DNA of 64,000 nt from Kaustia mangrovi (GTDB taxonomy: Bacteria > Pseudomonadota > Alphaproteobacteria > Rhizobiales > Im1), in the NCBI RefSeq assembly GCF_015482775.1, contig NZ_CP058214.1:3400501-3464500 (forward strand), in the 5' to 3' direction. Of this stretch, positions 17,109 through 26,204 are shown in pieces. Made by a program: the position numbers and the translations under genes. The notes under the pieces are model-generated. The model was not told the DNA's origin. It saw nothing but the letters and a program-made list of their open reading frames with translations, and did not search any database. How positions within the stretch are numbered: position 1 is the stretch's first letter; every line of letters starts with the position of its first letter.

Positions 17109-17951
17109 TCAGTGCGAACGGGCCGCGTTGCGCTGCCCGCGCTTGAGCCATGAGCGGGGCGTTTCGCCGGTCATGCGCCGGAACATGGTGATGAAGGCGG
17201 CGACGCTCTCATAGCCGAGGTCGAGCGCGACGGCGGTCACAGTCTCGCCGTCGGCAAGGCGTGGCAGGGCGGCCAGGAGGCAGGCCTGCCGGCGCCACAT
17301 GGACAGGCTCAGGCCCGTCTCGCGGCGAAAGGCGCGCGTGAAGGTGCGCCGGCTCATGCCCGCCGCGCCGGCCCATTCGTCGGTCGTGCTGTGCGGCGAG
17401 GGGGCCTCGATGAAGCGCCGGCAGAGCAAAGCGAGGCGCCGGTCGGAGGGGAACGGAAGGGCCAGCGGCCGCTCCGACAGGTTGGGGATCTCGTGCAGGA
17501 GAAGGTCCAGGACGAGCGCGCTGCGGCCGGTGTGCGTCTCTTCGTGCGGCAGGGCCATCGCCGCCACGACCAGGCTGCGCATCAGGTCGGTCATGGCGAA
17601 GACCTTGAGACCGTCGGGCAGGCCCGCAATCGCGCCCGGGCGGACATAGATGGAACGCATCTGGACGTCGCCCAGCATGTCCACCGAATGGTCCACACCC
17701 GCCGGCAGCCAGATCGCATGTTCCGGCGGCACCAGCCAGCGGCCCCGGCCCGTATTCACCATGACGACGCCGGAGAGCGCATAGAGAAGCTGCGACCGGC
17801 TGTGGCGATGGGTTTCCACGCGATGGCCGTCGGGATAGTCGGCCGGCAGCGCGACCACGTCGCTGCGCGCCGTCTCGATCCACTCGCGCCGCCATTGGCT
17901 GGCGTCGGCGGAATGCCCGTCCCCGGTACTGTCCGGATGCCGTCCGATCAT
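17109..17951 (-). CDS. AraC-family transcriptional regulator
   Basis: A 280-residue protein. The N-terminal cupin (RVETHRHSRSQLLYALSG, PPEHAIWLPAGVDHSV) is followed by two helix-turn-helix units at about 185-270 (WAGAAGMSRRTFTRAFRRET and ALDLGYESVAAFITMFRRM). It is divergent from the MFS exporter with 96 bases between starts, the common arrangement for an AraC activator of an efflux pump. Confidence 0.88.
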   Translation of the reverse strand: MIGRHPDSTGDGHSADASQWRREWIETARSDVVALPADYPDGHRVETHRHSRSQLLYALSGVVMVNTGRGRWLVPPEHAIWLPAGVDHSVDMLGDVQMRSIYVRPGAIAGLPDGLKVFAMTDLMRSLVVAAMALPHEETHTGRSALVLDLLLHEIPNLSERPLALPFPSDRRLALLCRRFIEAPSPHSTTDEWAGAAGMSRRTFTRAFRRETGLSLSMWRRQACLLAALPRLADGETVTAVALDLGYESVAAFITMFRRMTGETPRSWLKRGQRNAARSH

Positions 17952-18047
17952 GCTTGGCCCGTTTGCGAAACTTTTGGACTAAAACACGAAAGAAGGACGC
18001 CGGCAATTCGCCTATGACTGACCGGCCCGATCCCGTAGGAGGCGATC

Positions 18048-19268
18048 TTGACCGAGACGTCCGCCATCACTGCCAGACACCCTGCCGAGACCACCGTATT
18101 CGCCGTGATCGCGGCGGTCAGCGTCTGCCATCTCATCAACGACGTGATGCAGTCCCTGCTCGCCGCGGTCTATCCGATGCTGAAGCGGGATTACGGCCTC
18201 GACTTCTGGCAGATCGGCCTCCTGACCATGACCTTCCAGGGAACGGCATCGCTTCTGCAGCCCATGATCGGGCTCTATGCCGACCGGCGGCCGCTGCCCT
18301 ATTCGCTGTCGGTCGGCATGGGCTCGACCATTGTCGGGCTGATGGTCCTCGCCTTTTCGAGCCAGTACGGGATGCTCGTTCTGGGGGCGGCGCTGATCGG
18401 GCTCGGCTCGGCGATCTTCCATCCGGAATCCTCGCGCGTGGCGCGGCTCGCCTCCGGCGGGCGCTACGGGCTGGCCCAGTCGCTCTTCCAGGTCGGGGGC
18501 AATTTCGGCTCCGCCATCGGGCCGCTGCTCGCCGCCTTCATCGTCGTCCCGCGCGGCCAGACGAGCGTCGCCTGGTTCTCCGTCGCGGCATTTCTGGGGA
18601 TGATGATCCTCTGGCGGGTCGGGCGGTGGTATGCCCGCTACCATGCCGGCACGGTCCGGCGGTCGGGCGCCATCCCGTCGCTGACGATGCCGAGGCGCAA
18701 GGTCGCCATCGCGCTCGCGGTGCTGGCGATCCTCACCTTCTCCAAGAACATCTACATGGCCAGCATCTCCAGCTTCTACACCTTCTATGTCATCGAGAAA
18801 TTCGGGGTGTCGGTGCAGATCTCGCAGGTGCTGCTCTTCGTCTTCCTCGGGGCGGCCGCGGCGGGCACGATCCTCGGCGGCCCGATCGGAGACCGGATCG
18901 GGGCGAAGGCGGTGATCTGGGTATCCATTCTCGGTGCGGTTCCGTTCACGCTGGCACTGCCCTACGTCAATCTCGAATGGACCATCGTCCTGTCCGCTAT
19001 CATCGGCCTTGTTCTGGCCTCGGCCTTCCCGGCCATCGTCGTCATGGCCCAGGAGCTCGTGCCGGGCCGGGTCGGGATGGTCGCCGGCATCTTCTTCGGC
19101 TTCGCCTTCGGCATTGCGGGGATCGCGGCGGCGCTGCTCGGAGTGCTCGCCGACGCGAGGGGCATCGGCTATGTGTACTGGATCTGCTCCTTCCTGCCGC
19201 TGCTCGGCCTGCTGACCGTCCTGCTGCCGGACACCAGACAGGCGGGCCGGCAGGCCGCGGCCGGGTAG
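18048..19268 (+). CDS. MFS transporter, fosmidomycin-resistance (Fsr) like
   Basis: A 406-residue major facilitator with 12 predicted helices. Fsr-like features: SVCHLINDVMQSLLAAVYPMLK, FHPESSRVARLA and a C-terminal half beginning near FSKNIYMASISSFYTFYV. It probably exports small toxic organic compounds. The start is TTG 18048, chosen because TAGGAGG lies 6 bases upstream; no ATG has a comparable site. Likely controlled by the divergent AraC gene. Confidence 0.8.
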   Translation: MTETSAITARHPAETTVFAVIAAVSVCHLINDVMQSLLAAVYPMLKRDYGLDFWQIGLLTMTFQGTASLLQPMIGLYADRRPLPYSLSVGMGSTIVGLMVLAFSSQYGMLVLGAALIGLGSAIFHPESSRVARLASGGRYGLAQSLFQVGGNFGSAIGPLLAAFIVVPRGQTSVAWFSVAAFLGMMILWRVGRWYARYHAGTVRRSGAIPSLTMPRRKVAIALAVLAILTFSKNIYMASISSFYTFYVIEKFGVSVQISQVLLFVFLGAAAAGTILGGPIGDRIGAKAVIWVSILGAVPFTLALPYVNLEWTIVLSAIIGLVLASAFPAIVVMAQELVPGRVGMVAGIFFGFAFGIAGIAAALLGVLADARGIGYVYWICSFLPLLGLLTVLLPDTRQAGRQAAAG

Positions 19269-19288
19269 GCCAGGGGCGGCACGTTGGC

Positions 19289-19843
19289 TCAGAAGGTCGG
19301 CGGGGTGCAGGCGCTGACCACGTGGCAGGGCTCGCTTCCGGGGTTGCGGAAGCGATGGGGCAGGTGGCTCTCGAAGGCATAGGCATCGCCGGGGCCGAGA
19401 TGCTTGCGCTGCCCGTCCACCGTGACCTCGAGCCGCCCGGAGAGCACAAGCCCCACCTCCTCGCCCTGATGGCTGAGCGGGACCTTTCCCGTATCGGCGC
19501 CGGGCTGGTAGACCTCCGCGAGCATCTGCAGCGCCCGCGCCGTTCCGCTCTCGCCGATTTGGCGGTAGGAAATCCTCCCCTTGCCGATCTCCCTCAGCTC
19601 GTGGGCGGCGAAGAAGTAGCGCTTCGGGGCCTCCGGCTCGAAGGCGAAGAACTCCGCAAGCCCGACCGGTATTCCGTCGAGGATGCGCTTGAGCGCACCG
19701 ATGGTCGGGTTGCTGCGCCCGGATTCGATCAGCGAGATGGTGGAGTTGGGCACGCCGACGCGCCGCGCAAGCGCGCGTTGCGAGAGGCCGCGGGCGGTGC
19801 GGATCTGGCGCAGCCTGGCTGCGATGTCGATATCCGTGGTCAC
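19289..19843 (-). CDS. XRE/cupin regulator, PuuR-like
   Basis: A 184-residue repressor, the same size as E. coli PuuR. Residues 5-60 form a helix-turn-helix (ARLRQIRTARGLSQRALARR), and the C-terminal cupin contains HQGEEVGLVLSGRLEVTVDG and ends VVSACTPPTF, closely resembling the PuuR ending. PuuR represses putrescine catabolism. GTG 19843 is chosen because AGGAACG lies before it and the helix-turn-helix begins just after; the longer frame adds an unrelated leader. Divergent from the aminotransferase it presumably controls. Confidence 0.8.
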   Translation of the reverse strand: MTTDIDIAARLRQIRTARGLSQRALARRVGVPNSTISLIESGRSNPTIGALKRILDGIPVGLAEFFAFEPEAPKRYFFAAHELREIGKGRISYRQIGESGTARALQMLAEVYQPGADTGKVPLSHQGEEVGLVLSGRLEVTVDGQRKHLGPGDAYAFESHLPHRFRNPGSEPCHVVSACTPPTF

Positions 19844-19884
19844 GAGCCGTTCCTGTTGATCAATATAGGTCAAACCGGAAATTT

Positions 19885-19897
19885 TTATCATTATATA
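19885..19897 (-). promoter_or_regulatory. Possible PuuR-type operator
   Basis: On the minus strand the sequence reads TATATAATGATAA, close to the AT-rich site I recall for E. coli PuuR (AATATAATGAACA). It is centred between the divergent puuR-like and aminotransferase genes. The comparison is from memory. Confidence 0.3.
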
Positions 19898-19988
19898 ACA
19901 AGCGTTTGGAGATTCCATATAAAGGATTGTGCAGCTTGCTGGAAACAGCCGAAAATCGGTCCACCCTCAAGAGACGCGGACCGGAGCC

Positions 19989-21362
19989 ATGACCCAGCTG
20001 CCCAACGATCTCACCCACATCGTCGAAGCCGACCGTGCCCATGTCTGGCACCACCTTCTCCAGCACAAGCCGCTGGAGACCTCCGATCCGCGCATCATCG
20101 TCAGGGGGCACGGGATTCGTGTCTGGGACCAGAACGGCCGGGAATATCTGGACGCCGTCTCCGGCGGGGTCTGGACGGTGAATGTCGGCTATGGCCGGCA
20201 GAGCATCGCCGATGCGGTGCGCGACCAGCTCGTGGAGATGAACTATTTCGCGCAGAGCGCGGGCTCGGTCCCCGGCTCGCTCTTCGCGGAGCGGCTGCTG
20301 GCCAAGATGCCCGGCATGAGCCGCGTGTACTATTCCAACTCCGGCTCGGAGGCCAACGAGAAGGTCTTCAAGATGGTGCGCCAGATCTCCGCGCAGCATC
20401 ATGGCGGACGCAAGTCCAAGATCCTGTTCCGCGAGCGCGACTATCACGGCACCACCATCGGTGCGCTCGCCGCGTGCGGCCAGCCGCAGCGCGCGGAACT
20501 CTACGGGCCCTTCCCGGACGGCTTCGTGGAAGTGCCGCACTGCCTCGAATACCGCAAGCAGTGGGATGTGGAGAATTACGGCGAGCGCGCGGCGGATGCC
20601 ATCGAGGAGGTGATCCTGCGCGAGGGGCCCGACACGGTGGGCCTGCTGTGCCTGGAGCCGGTCACCGCCGGGGGCGGCGTGATCGTGCCGCCCGCCGGCT
20701 ACTGGGAGCGGGTGCAGGAAATCTGCCGCAAATACGACATTCTGCTGCATATCGACGAGGTGGTCTGCGGCATGGGCCGCACGGGCGAGTGGTTCGGCTA
20801 CCAGAATTACGGCGTCGAGCCGGACTTCGTGACCATGGCCAAGGGGGTGGCGAGCGGCTATGCCGCGATCTCCTGCACGGTGACCACGGAGGCGGTGTTC
20901 GACATGTTCAAGGAGGCCGCCGCCGATCCGATGAGCTATTTCCGCGATATCTCGACCTTCGGCGGCTGCGCTTCGGGGCCGGCGGCGGCGCTTGAGAACC
21001 TGCGCATCATCGAGGACGAGGGGCTGCTGGCGAACACCCGCACCATGGGCGCGCGCCTGAGGGCCAACCTGGAGGCGCTGATGGACAAGCATCCCGTGAT
21101 CGGCGATGTGCGCGGCGCCGGGCTCTTCGTGGGCGCGGAGCTGGTCGCCGACCGCGGCACGAAGGAGCCGATCGCGGAGGCGGTGGTCCAGAAGGTGGTG
21201 GCGGAGGCCGGCGCGCGCGGCGTCATCATCGGCATGACGAACCGCTCCCTGCCGGGGCTCAACAACACGCTGTGCTTCAGCCCGGCGCTGATCGCCACCG
21301 AGGACGATATCCAGGAGATCACGGACGCCGTCGATGCCGGGCTGACCGCCGTCTTTGGCTGA
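19989..21362 (+). CDS. Class III omega-aminotransferase (taurine-pyruvate type)
   Basis: A 457-residue PLP enzyme. Segments such as LDAVSGGVWTVNVGYGRQSI, YYSNSGSEANEKVFK, FRERDYHGTT, the PLP-Asp in LLHIDEVVCGMGRTG and Lys in TMAKGVASGYA match taurine-pyruvate aminotransferase closely. The family transfers terminal amino groups of taurine, diamines or beta-alanine to pyruvate. No sulfoacetaldehyde acetyltransferase is nearby, and the adjacent PuuR-like gene points to a diamine or similar amine instead. Start ATG 19989 after a GGAG site. Confidence 0.82.
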   Translation: MTQLPNDLTHIVEADRAHVWHHLLQHKPLETSDPRIIVRGHGIRVWDQNGREYLDAVSGGVWTVNVGYGRQSIADAVRDQLVEMNYFAQSAGSVPGSLFAERLLAKMPGMSRVYYSNSGSEANEKVFKMVRQISAQHHGGRKSKILFRERDYHGTTIGALAACGQPQRAELYGPFPDGFVEVPHCLEYRKQWDVENYGERAADAIEEVILREGPDTVGLLCLEPVTAGGGVIVPPAGYWERVQEICRKYDILLHIDEVVCGMGRTGEWFGYQNYGVEPDFVTMAKGVASGYAAISCTVTTEAVFDMFKEAAADPMSYFRDISTFGGCASGPAAALENLRIIEDEGLLANTRTMGARLRANLEALMDKHPVIGDVRGAGLFVGAELVADRGTKEPIAEAVVQKVVAEAGARGVIIGMTNRSLPGLNNTLCFSPALIATEDDIQEITDAVDAGLTAVFG

Positions 21363-21516
21363 CGGGATCCGCCCCCGCGCCATCTGGGCTTGGCGGACAT
21401 CGGCGACGACTCTCGCCTGTTCACGGGGCCCCTCCGCTCTTATGATCCGTCGGGATCGAGAGTGGCCCGGGGGTGACGCCGAGGTGTCCCCCGGGCGAAC
21501 GCGCCGGGGAGGATGT

Positions 21517-22407
21517 ATGTCCGCGATGAAGACGGCCCGTGTGGGCATTGCCGGTGTCGGCCTGATGGGCCATGGCATCGCCACGACCCTTTTGAAGCAC
21601 GGCCACAGGCTGGCCTTTCTCGATCATCCCGGAAACCAGCCGGTGGACGATCTGCGCCAGATGGGGGCGGAGGCCCTGCCGACCGGCGCGGCGGTCGCCG
21701 AGGCGAGCGACATCGTGATCCTCTGCGTGACCGGCACGCCGCAGGTGGAGGATGTGCTCCTGCGGGCGGACGGTATTATTGCGGGGCTGAGGCCGGGCAC
21801 GACCGTCATCGACTGTTCGACGGCGGTCGCGTCGTCCACCCGTGCGATGGCCGGCCGTGTCGCCGAGGCCGGAGGGCGCTTCATGGACGCCGCCATGACC
21901 CGGACGCCGAAGGAGGCTGCCGAAGGGCGGCTCAATCTCATCGTCGGCGCGCCGGACGAGCTGTTCTCGGAGCTTCTGCCGTTCCTGCGCACCTTCGCGG
22001 AGAATATCGTCCATGCCGGCCCGGTCGGGGCCGGGCACGAGCTGAAGCTCCTGCACAATTTCGTCTCGCTCGGTTTCTCCGCGATCTTCGCGGAGGCCGC
22101 GGCGGCGGCCCGCAAGGCGGGCGTGGCGACCGGCCCGTTTCTGGAGGTCCTCGGCGCGGGCGCCGGCAAGGGCGTGGTGTTCGACCGGCTCAAGCCCTTC
22201 ATGGAGACGGGCGACAGTGCGGGCTTTCGCTTCTCGCTGGCGAACAGCCTGAAGGATCTCACCTATTATGAGACGATGGCGACGGAGCTCGGCGCGCATC
22301 GCGGGATCGCCGAGGCGGTCCGTGCGCTCTATGGCGAGGCCGTCGAGGCCGGCCACGGCAGCGATGCCGTGCCGGAACTGATCGCAATCCTCTCCGACGA
22401 GACCTGA
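21517..22407 (+). CDS. NAD(P)-dependent beta-hydroxyacid dehydrogenase
   Basis: A 296-residue 3-hydroxyisobutyrate-dehydrogenase-family enzyme: NAD(P) motif GIAGVGLMGHGIA, substrate loop DAAMTRTPKEAAEGRL, catalytic Lys in GHELKLLHNF and the C-terminal helix GAGKGVVFDRLKPF. It interconverts a beta-hydroxyacid and its semialdehyde. It follows the omega-aminotransferase by 154 bases, so it may reduce or oxidise the semialdehyde that enzyme makes. ATG 21517 follows GGGGAGG. Confidence 0.8.
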   Translation: MSAMKTARVGIAGVGLMGHGIATTLLKHGHRLAFLDHPGNQPVDDLRQMGAEALPTGAAVAEASDIVILCVTGTPQVEDVLLRADGIIAGLRPGTTVIDCSTAVASSTRAMAGRVAEAGGRFMDAAMTRTPKEAAEGRLNLIVGAPDELFSELLPFLRTFAENIVHAGPVGAGHELKLLHNFVSLGFSAIFAEAAAAARKAGVATGPFLEVLGAGAGKGVVFDRLKPFMETGDSAGFRFSLANSLKDLTYYETMATELGAHRGIAEAVRALYGEAVEAGHGSDAVPELIAILSDET

Positions 22408-22465
22408 CGAGCCGGGCGCGTGCCCGGCAGGCGTGCCGGTGTCGCGGCAAGGATCGGGGACAGGA

Positions 22466-23089
22466 TCATGCGGGGTCGGGCGCCTGTCCGGACGGTTCGC
22501 GCTTGTCGAGAACCCGGTCGACGAGCCCCCATTCCCTGGCCTCTTCTGCCGTCATGAAGCGGTCGCGGTCGAGCGCCTCTTCGGCCTCCTCGTAGGTGCG
22601 TCCGCAATGCTCCGCATAGAGCCTTGTGATGCGGCGCTTGGTCTGCTGGATCTCCTCGGCATGGATGAGGATGTCCGATGCCTGGCCCTGCACGCCGCCG
22701 GACGGCTGGTGGACGAGCACGTTCGCATTGGGCAGTGCGGCGCGGTGGCCGGGCTCTCCGGCCATCAGCAGGAACGACCCCATGGACCGGGCCGTGCCCA
22801 TGCACAGCGTGTGCACCGGCGCGCGGATATGGTGCATGGTGTCGTAGAGGGCGAGGCCGCTGGTAATCACGCCGCCGGGGGAGTTGATATAGAGGCTGAT
22901 CGGCTTTTTCGGGTTTTCCGCCTCCAGGAACAGGAGCTGCGCGCAGATGAGCGCGGATACGGTGTCGTCGATCTGGCCGTTGAGAAAGACGATCCGCTCG
23001 CGCAGGAGCCTGGAGTAGATGTCGAAAGAGCGCTCGCCGAGAGTCGACTGCTCGACGACCATGGGGACGAGTTGCATCGCTTCGCGCAT
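22466..23089 (-). CDS. clpP: ATP-dependent Clp protease proteolytic subunit (paralogue)
   Basis: A 207-residue serine protease subunit forming the ClpP barrel. The triad is visible: Ser102 (GTARSMGSF), His127 (VLVHQPSGG) and Asp176 (LDRDRFM). The substrate-strand [16 protein letters not shown] is intact. No clpX or tig is adjacent, unlike the housekeeping clpP locus, so this is probably the second ClpP common in alphaproteobacteria. Monocistronic. Confidence 0.9.
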   Translation of the reverse strand: MREAMQLVPMVVEQSTLGERSFDIYSRLLRERIVFLNGQIDDTVSALICAQLLFLEAENPKKPISLYINSPGGVITSGLALYDTMHHIRAPVHTLCMGTARSMGSFLLMAGEPGHRAALPNANVLVHQPSGGVQGQASDILIHAEEIQQTKRRITRLYAEHCGRTYEEAEEALDRDRFMTAEEAREWGLVDRVLDKREPSGQAPDPA

Positions 23090-23136
23090 AGGCGAACTCC
23101 GGTCTTCGTGATGGCAATGGGGTGTGTTGCGCAGCC

Positions 23137-23493
23137 TCAGGCCGCGCGCATCAAGGGCGGTGAATTGCCGTTGGCGGCGCGCAGCATCCGGCCGAACCTG
23201 CCGTCGGCAAGCTCGTGAATGATCCTGAGGCTGGTCCCGCCGGACGGGGTGGGGAACAGCTGGAAGGTGACCACGCTTTCCAGATAGGGCGGCTCGCTGT
23301 CGCGCATCCTGTAGCGGATCTCCCGCCCCGGATCGAGCGAGAGAGCCTCCTGGTCGGCGAGGTTATGCTGCGGCAACCAGCGGTCCCTGTATTCCCGGAC
23401 GCTGACTGCCCGCCAGACCTTTTCGGGCTCGGCATCGAGATCGTACTCGAACACCAGCCTGTCCGCCTCCGGGTCTTCCGGCCGATCGTTCAT
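23137..23493 (-). CDS. SRPBCC / AHSA1-domain protein
   Basis: A 118-residue START-like domain: [27 protein letters not shown] and a later [19 protein letters not shown]. It is co-transcribed with and overlaps (ATGA, 23490-23493) an upstream ArsR gene, a very common pair in which the SRPBCC partner binds an unknown hydrophobic ligand. Confidence 0.82.
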   Translation of the reverse strand: MNDRPEDPEADRLVFEYDLDAEPEKVWRAVSVREYRDRWLPQHNLADQEALSLDPGREIRYRMRDSEPPYLESVVTFQLFPTPSGGTSLRIIHELADGRFGRMLRAANGNSPPLMRAA

Positions 23494-23804
23494 TGGTCCA
23501 TGCCCCTCAAGAGATCCTTCAACGCATCGATACGGGCCGGCCAGAAGCTGCGATATTTCTGCAGCCAGCGGGCAACCGGAACGAGCCCCCGGGGGTCGAC
23601 CTCGTATCGGACGAAACGTCCCTGGCGTTCCTGCCTGACCAGCCGCGCCGCGCGCAGCACGGCAAGGTGCTGGGACATGGCCGGCTGGCTGATCGCCATG
23701 CCCTCGCGCAGCTCGCTGGCGTTCATCCGGCCATTCGCCAGCTTCTCGAAGATGGCGCGGCGCGTCGGATCGGCCAGGGCCTTGAAGACATCGTTCTCGA
23801 TCAT
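23490..23804 (-). CDS. ArsR-family winged-helix repressor
   Basis: A 104-residue regulator: FKALADPTRRAIFEKLANGRM, then the recognition helix SQPAMSQHLAVLRAARLV and the wing RQGRFVRYEVD. It has no CxC metal site in helix 3, so it belongs to the metal-independent subgroup paired with SRPBCC proteins. ATG 23804 starts the conserved part; the long upstream frame is spurious. Confidence 0.88.
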   Translation of the reverse strand: MIENDVFKALADPTRRAIFEKLANGRMNASELREGMAISQPAMSQHLAVLRAARLVRQERQGRFVRYEVDPRGLVPVARWLQKYRSFWPARIDALKDLLRGMDQ

Positions 23805-23812
23805 GCGAATAC

Positions 23813-23828
23813 ATAAGCACAGACTTAT
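23813..23828. promoter_or_regulatory. ArsR operator candidate
   Basis: ATAAG (23813-23817) and CTTAT (23824-23828) form an inverted repeat with a six-base spacer, 9 bases upstream of the ArsR start codon. The position suggests autorepression. Confidence 0.45.
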
Positions 23829-23922
23829 TCGATTCGCAAGCCTCGGACCCACAGGGAGCGCGATTGCCCGCGCTCCAAGGGGCAAAGCGGCGTTCAAGTC
23901 CGTGTCGTGCCAGCAGCCGACG

Positions 23923-24752
23923 TTATTCCGCCGCGGATGCGTCATGCTCGGCGGCGGTGTCGGGAATGCGGTAGATGCGGCCATCGCCCCAGGAACCGAC
24001 CAGCAGGGCTCCGTCGCCGTCGCGTCCAAGGGCAACGGGGCTGCCTCCGACGTCGGTCGCGACAACCGTGGCGGTGCCGTCGAAGGCGACGCGGCGCACG
24101 CTGCCGCCACCATAGTCGACGGCGATCACGGCGTTCTCCCCGTCAGCCAGAATGCCCACCCCCGGCCGCACGAAGGAGGCGCCGAGCTCCTCGCGATCAC
24201 CGCCCGGGGCAACCCGCGTGAGGCGGCCGCCATATTGCGAGACGACGATGCTGCCATCGGGCATCTGGACGACGCCGACGGGGGTGGAGAAGCCATCCGC
24301 CAGCACCTCGTGCCGTCCCGTGGCCGGGTCCATCGTCAAGACCTCGCCCGCAGCCCTGTTGGCAATCAGAAGCCGGCCGTCTTGGCCGAAGGCGAGCCGG
24401 CCGGCGTCGCGAGGCCCTCCGCGACGACATCTCCGCTGCCTGCCTCCTCGTAGCGCAGGATCGTGTCGCCGGAATAGGTGGCGATATAGACGGCGCCGTC
24501 TTCCCCGACCGCGACCCCGGCGGGCGAGGCGAGACCATCGGCGAACACGGTACGCGTGCCGTCGGGCGCGATCCGCTCGACGCGGCCGCCGCTCCAGCTG
24601 GACACATAGAGCGCGCCGGCATCGTCGGTGGCGATGCCGACCGGTGCGCTGAAGCCTTCGTGGATCGGCTCGGCGGCGACCGACGGGGAAACCATGACGA
24701 TGGCGGCGGTGGCCGCAGCGAGAACCGCGACGACGGGATCAATCCGTTGCAT
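23923..24752 (-). CDS. Secreted NHL/SMP-30-type beta-propeller, frameshifted
   Basis: A predicted 276-residue exported protein. The signal peptide ends near residue 27 (VSPSVAAEP). It is followed by about six 40-residue repeats of the pattern [23 protein letters not shown], the NHL/SMP-30 propeller. The frame stops early at 24366, but the next frame continues the repeats from TMDPATG to 23923. Restoring one base near 24395 (in a GCCGGC context) joins them. Its start overlaps the upstream carboxymuconolactone-decarboxylase-like gene by 14 bases. Substrate unknown. Confidence 0.65.
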
Positions 24753-25134
24753 GGTCGAAAACCTCCTTGGCCGAGAACAGGCCGTTGAGTGCGGCCGGAA
24801 AGCCCGCATAGACGGCCATCTGCATGATCGTCTCGACGATCTCCTCGCGGCTGCAGCCCACATTCAGGGCGGCCTGGATATGCACCTTGAGCTGCGGCGC
24901 GGCATTGCCCAGCGCCGTCAGGGCCGCCACGGTCGCCAGCTCCCGCGACTTCAGGTCCAGACCGGGACGCGAATAGATGTCGCCGAACGGAAATTCGAGC
25001 ACGTAGCGGGCGAAATCGGGGGCAATGCCGGCGAGCGCATCGACGACGGCCTGGCCGGCCTCGCCGTCGATCTCGGCGAGCTTGTCGAGCCCCCGCTGAT
25101 ATCGCGTCTGGGAAGCGTTGTCGGTCTCCGGCAT
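24739..25134 (-). CDS. Carboxymuconolactone-decarboxylase / AhpD-like protein
   Basis: A 131-residue CMD-fold protein: [41 protein letters not shown]. Only one Cys lies in this region, so it lacks the CxxC of AhpD peroxidase and is closer to the gamma-carboxymuconolactone decarboxylase subgroup. It is co-transcribed with the propeller gene and divergent from a LysR gene. Confidence 0.78.
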   Translation of the reverse strand: MPETDNASQTRYQRGLDKLAEIDGEAGQAVVDALAGIAPDFARYVLEFPFGDIYSRPGLDLKSRELATVAALTALGNAAPQLKVHIQAALNVGCSREEIVETIMQMAVYAGFPAALNGLFSAKEVFDHATD

Positions 25135-25193
25135 GTGGCACCTCGTCTTCGTGGATGACGGGGCGCATTGTCGTCGGGATCGTCACCATGTTT

Positions 25194-25208
25194 CCAATTC
25201 ATTGTTGG
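25194..25208. promoter_or_regulatory. LysR operator candidate
   Basis: CCAA-N7-TTGG at 25194-25208 is a LysR-type inverted repeat lying between the divergent CMD and LysR genes, suggesting control of both. Confidence 0.4.
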
Positions 25209-25249
25209 TATGGAGTATATGTACTGAATTCATTATGGAGGTGACGGCC

Positions 25250-26188
25250 ATGCGCAGGATCAATCTCGCGGGCGTGGATCTCAATCTGCTTGTGGTCTTC
25301 AACGCCATCATGCAGGAGCGGCACGTGACGCGCGCGGCCGAGCGCATCGGCATGACGCAGCCGGCGGTCAGCCACGCGCTGAAGCGCCTGCGGGGCCTGT
25401 TCGGCGATCCCCTTTTCGTGAGGGTGCCCGGCGGCATGGAGCCGACACCCGCCGCTATCGAGGCGGGGGAGGCCATAGGATCGATCCTTGAGACCATAGA
25501 GGCCGTGATCGCCACGCATCGCGGTTTCGAGCCCGCCACCGTCCACCGGACCTTCACGGTCGGCCTGTCCGACTATGCCGCCTTCGTGGTGCTGCCGGCG
25601 CTTCTGGAGCACGTCCGGCGCGAGGCGCCGAATGTCCGGCTTCTGGTCCGGCACACGAGTCACGTCCAGGGCCACGACATGCTGGATGCCGGCGAGGTGG
25701 AGCTGATCGCGGGCAATTTTCCGCAAAGCCCCGACCATCTGGAGGACGAGCTGATCTTCGAGGAGGATTTCCTCTGCGCGGCCCGCCGGTCCACGGCAGG
25801 CTTCGATCCGGACCTCTCCCTTGAGACCTATCTCGGCCTCGGCCACCTGCATGTCTCCCTGATGGGCGAGCCGCGCGGCTATGTGGACCGCCATCTGGGC
25901 CGCAAGGGCCTGCGGCGCGATATCGTCGCGACGGTGGGGCACTTCCTGCTGGCGCCCTTCACACTCGCGCGCAGCGACCTGGTGGCGACCGAGCCCAGGC
26001 GGATCCTGGAGCCGTTGGCGAAGGATCTGGATCTCGCCCTCGCTCCGCCGCCCTTCGAGGTCCCGCCATTCCCCGTCACCCAGGTCTGGCACAAGCGGCA
26101 TACGGCGGATGCCGGCCATCTCTGGCTGCGCGGGCAGATCCAGCGGGCGGCGGAGCCCCTGCCGCCGTCCGGCCCGGCGGGACCGTGA
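25250..26188 (+). CDS. LysR-family transcriptional regulator
   Basis: A 312-residue protein beginning RRINLAGVDLNLLVVFNAIMQ, the NodD/SyrM/LinR subgroup pattern. The helix-turn-helix lies at 20-60 (HVTRAAERIGMTQPAVSHAL), and the effector domain includes the typical SDYAAFVVLPALLEHV. ATG 25250 follows GGAGG; ATG 25235 is an alternative. Likely regulates the divergent CMD/propeller pair. Confidence 0.87.
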   Translation: MRRINLAGVDLNLLVVFNAIMQERHVTRAAERIGMTQPAVSHALKRLRGLFGDPLFVRVPGGMEPTPAAIEAGEAIGSILETIEAVIATHRGFEPATVHRTFTVGLSDYAAFVVLPALLEHVRREAPNVRLLVRHTSHVQGHDMLDAGEVELIAGNFPQSPDHLEDELIFEEDFLCAARRSTAGFDPDLSLETYLGLGHLHVSLMGEPRGYVDRHLGRKGLRRDIVATVGHFLLAPFTLARSDLVATEPRRILEPLAKDLDLALAPPPFEVPPFPVTQVWHKRHTADAGHLWLRGQIQRAAEPLPPSGPAGP

Positions 26189-26204
26189 CGGCCGTCGCGC
26201 CCGT

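Noticed and set aside
19989-21362. A complete taurine dissimilation pathway
   Set aside because: Only the aminotransferase resembles this pathway. No tauABC, xsc, pta or sulfite exporter gene is seen nearby.
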